In this document: positions 5,272 through 5,558 of the stretch, one piece after another | Layout of the letters: the number at the start of each line of letters is the position of its first letter | How positions within the stretch are numbered: position 1 is the stretch's first letter | DNA from: Chitinispirillales bacterium | GTDB lineage: Bacteria; Fibrobacterota; Chitinivibrionia; Chitinivibrionales; Chitinivibrionaceae | Reading direction: 5' to 3' | Assembly: GCA_031254455.1 (NCBI GenBank) | Contig: JAIRUI010000085.1 | Location: forward strand, 1-5,558 | Length of the DNA stretch: 5,558 nt | Program-made: the position numbers and the translations under genes | Notes under the pieces: generated by a model | Told to the model about the DNA's origin: nothing | Databases searched by the model: none | Seen by the model: the letters and a program-made list of their open reading frames with translations, nothing else

Positions 5272-5440
5272 GTCAATAAAATAATATTATATTTTGATAA
5301 AAAGCAAAAAAACTTTGTTTTGTTAAATTTCTGCTTTTATTTTGTAAAAACATTTCTTTGCACGTTTGAATTTGCTCACAGTTTGTCGTTGTCAATAAAT
5401 GTAGTAGTAGTTATATGCGCCTCATCAATTTTTTCATATA
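5272..5440. other. AT-rich intergenic stretch
   Basis: No gene, convincing promoter or RNA gene is visible here. The only structure noted is a loose inverted repeat AAAAGCA/TGCTTTT spanning about 5299-5339, with A- and T-runs between. The stretch separates the folded element from the insertion-sequence end at about 5443. Confidence 0.5.
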
Positions 5441-5442
5441 TT

Positions 5443-5460
5443 AGACCTCTTGCGAAATCA
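5443..5460 (+). repeat. Candidate left terminal repeat of an IS5-type element
   Basis: AGACCTCTTGCGAAATC resembles the GAGACCTTTGC-like ends I associate with IS5-group elements, and lies about 65 bases before a transposase start codon, which is a normal distance. The matching right end is beyond the window, so the call rests on position and resemblance only. Confidence 0.45.
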
Positions 5461-5524
5461 ATATTTTTTTAATTGATTATGGATTTTTCTTGTTTGTTTT
5501 TTAAATTATATTATTTTCCACTCT

Positions 5525-5558
5525 ATGAAATACGAAAACATAAAAAATTACTCCGACG
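5525..5558 (+). CDS. IS5-type transposase, N-terminal start (3' partial)
   Basis: An ATG at 5525-5527 opens a frame running off the window, reading MKYENIKNYSD. This matches the conserved opening of one IS5-group transposase set (MKY-x-x-I-K followed by a short x-D/E segment before the helix-turn-helix). Only 11 codons are visible. No ribosome binding site is seen, as is common in insertion sequences. The proposed terminal repeat at 5443-5460 supports the call. It is probably a different element from the one at 1-143, whose C-terminal signature belongs to the DDE_Tnp_1 type. Confidence 0.6.
   Translation, partial: MKYENIKNYSD

Noticed and set aside
1..5558. CRISPR array, tRNA or rRNA gene
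   Set aside because: No regularly spaced repeats, cloverleaf with CCA-like end, or ribosomal RNA signature was found on either strand.

Overview
The window is AT-rich bacterial DNA from a Gram-negative organism. Two signal-peptide/outer-membrane families (a beta-barrel protein family and a lipoprotein) and GDP-mannose synthesis point to an outer membrane with surface glycans. Clear AAGGAG-type ribosome binding sites and a near-consensus TTGACA/TATATT promoter argue against a typical Bacteroidota expression style. A host in the wider FCB/Fibrobacterota-like range is possible, but the taxon cannot be fixed from this sequence.

Layout, left to right. (1) The C-terminal end of an IS5-family DDE transposase (1-143, +) abuts a beta-barrel outer-membrane protein gene that has lost its 5' end (about 143-778, +). 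(2) A short repeat at 822-843 resembles the insertion-element end at 125-146. (3) A flavodoxin-like gene (841-1326, -) is followed upstream by a terminator-like hairpin (1375-1416) and a possible 31-residue membrane peptide (1471-1566, -). (4) A promoter at 1579-1608 drives a two-gene unit: a PHP-domain phosphoesterase of the TrpH/YciV (RNase AM) type (1646-2500), overlapping by 4 bases a mannose-1-phosphate guanylyltransferase, manC (2497-3588). (5) A GC-richer scrap (3589-3662) and a perfect 20-bp-arm hairpin (3701-3742) end this unit and the convergent one. (6) On the minus strand lies an intact beta-barrel gene (4253-4990), paralogous to the truncated one, and then a lipoprotein gene (3761-4182) whose signal-peptide and mature parts are in different frames, separated by a run of nine C residues. 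(7) The 5' side of the barrel gene holds a strongly folded inverted-repeat element (5127-5271) overlapped by a start-less open frame (5066-5257). (8) At the far right is the left end and first 11 codons of a second, different IS5-type transposase (5525-5558).

The genes do not form one pathway. The coherent themes are cell-surface variation (two related barrels, one broken by an insertion element, and a lipoprotein with a homopolymer switch) and mannose-nucleotide supply for surface polysaccharide. The best lead is the C9 tract, which looks like a phase-variation (contingency) site: 9 C is OFF, while 7 or 10 C restores a 139- or 140-residue lipoprotein.
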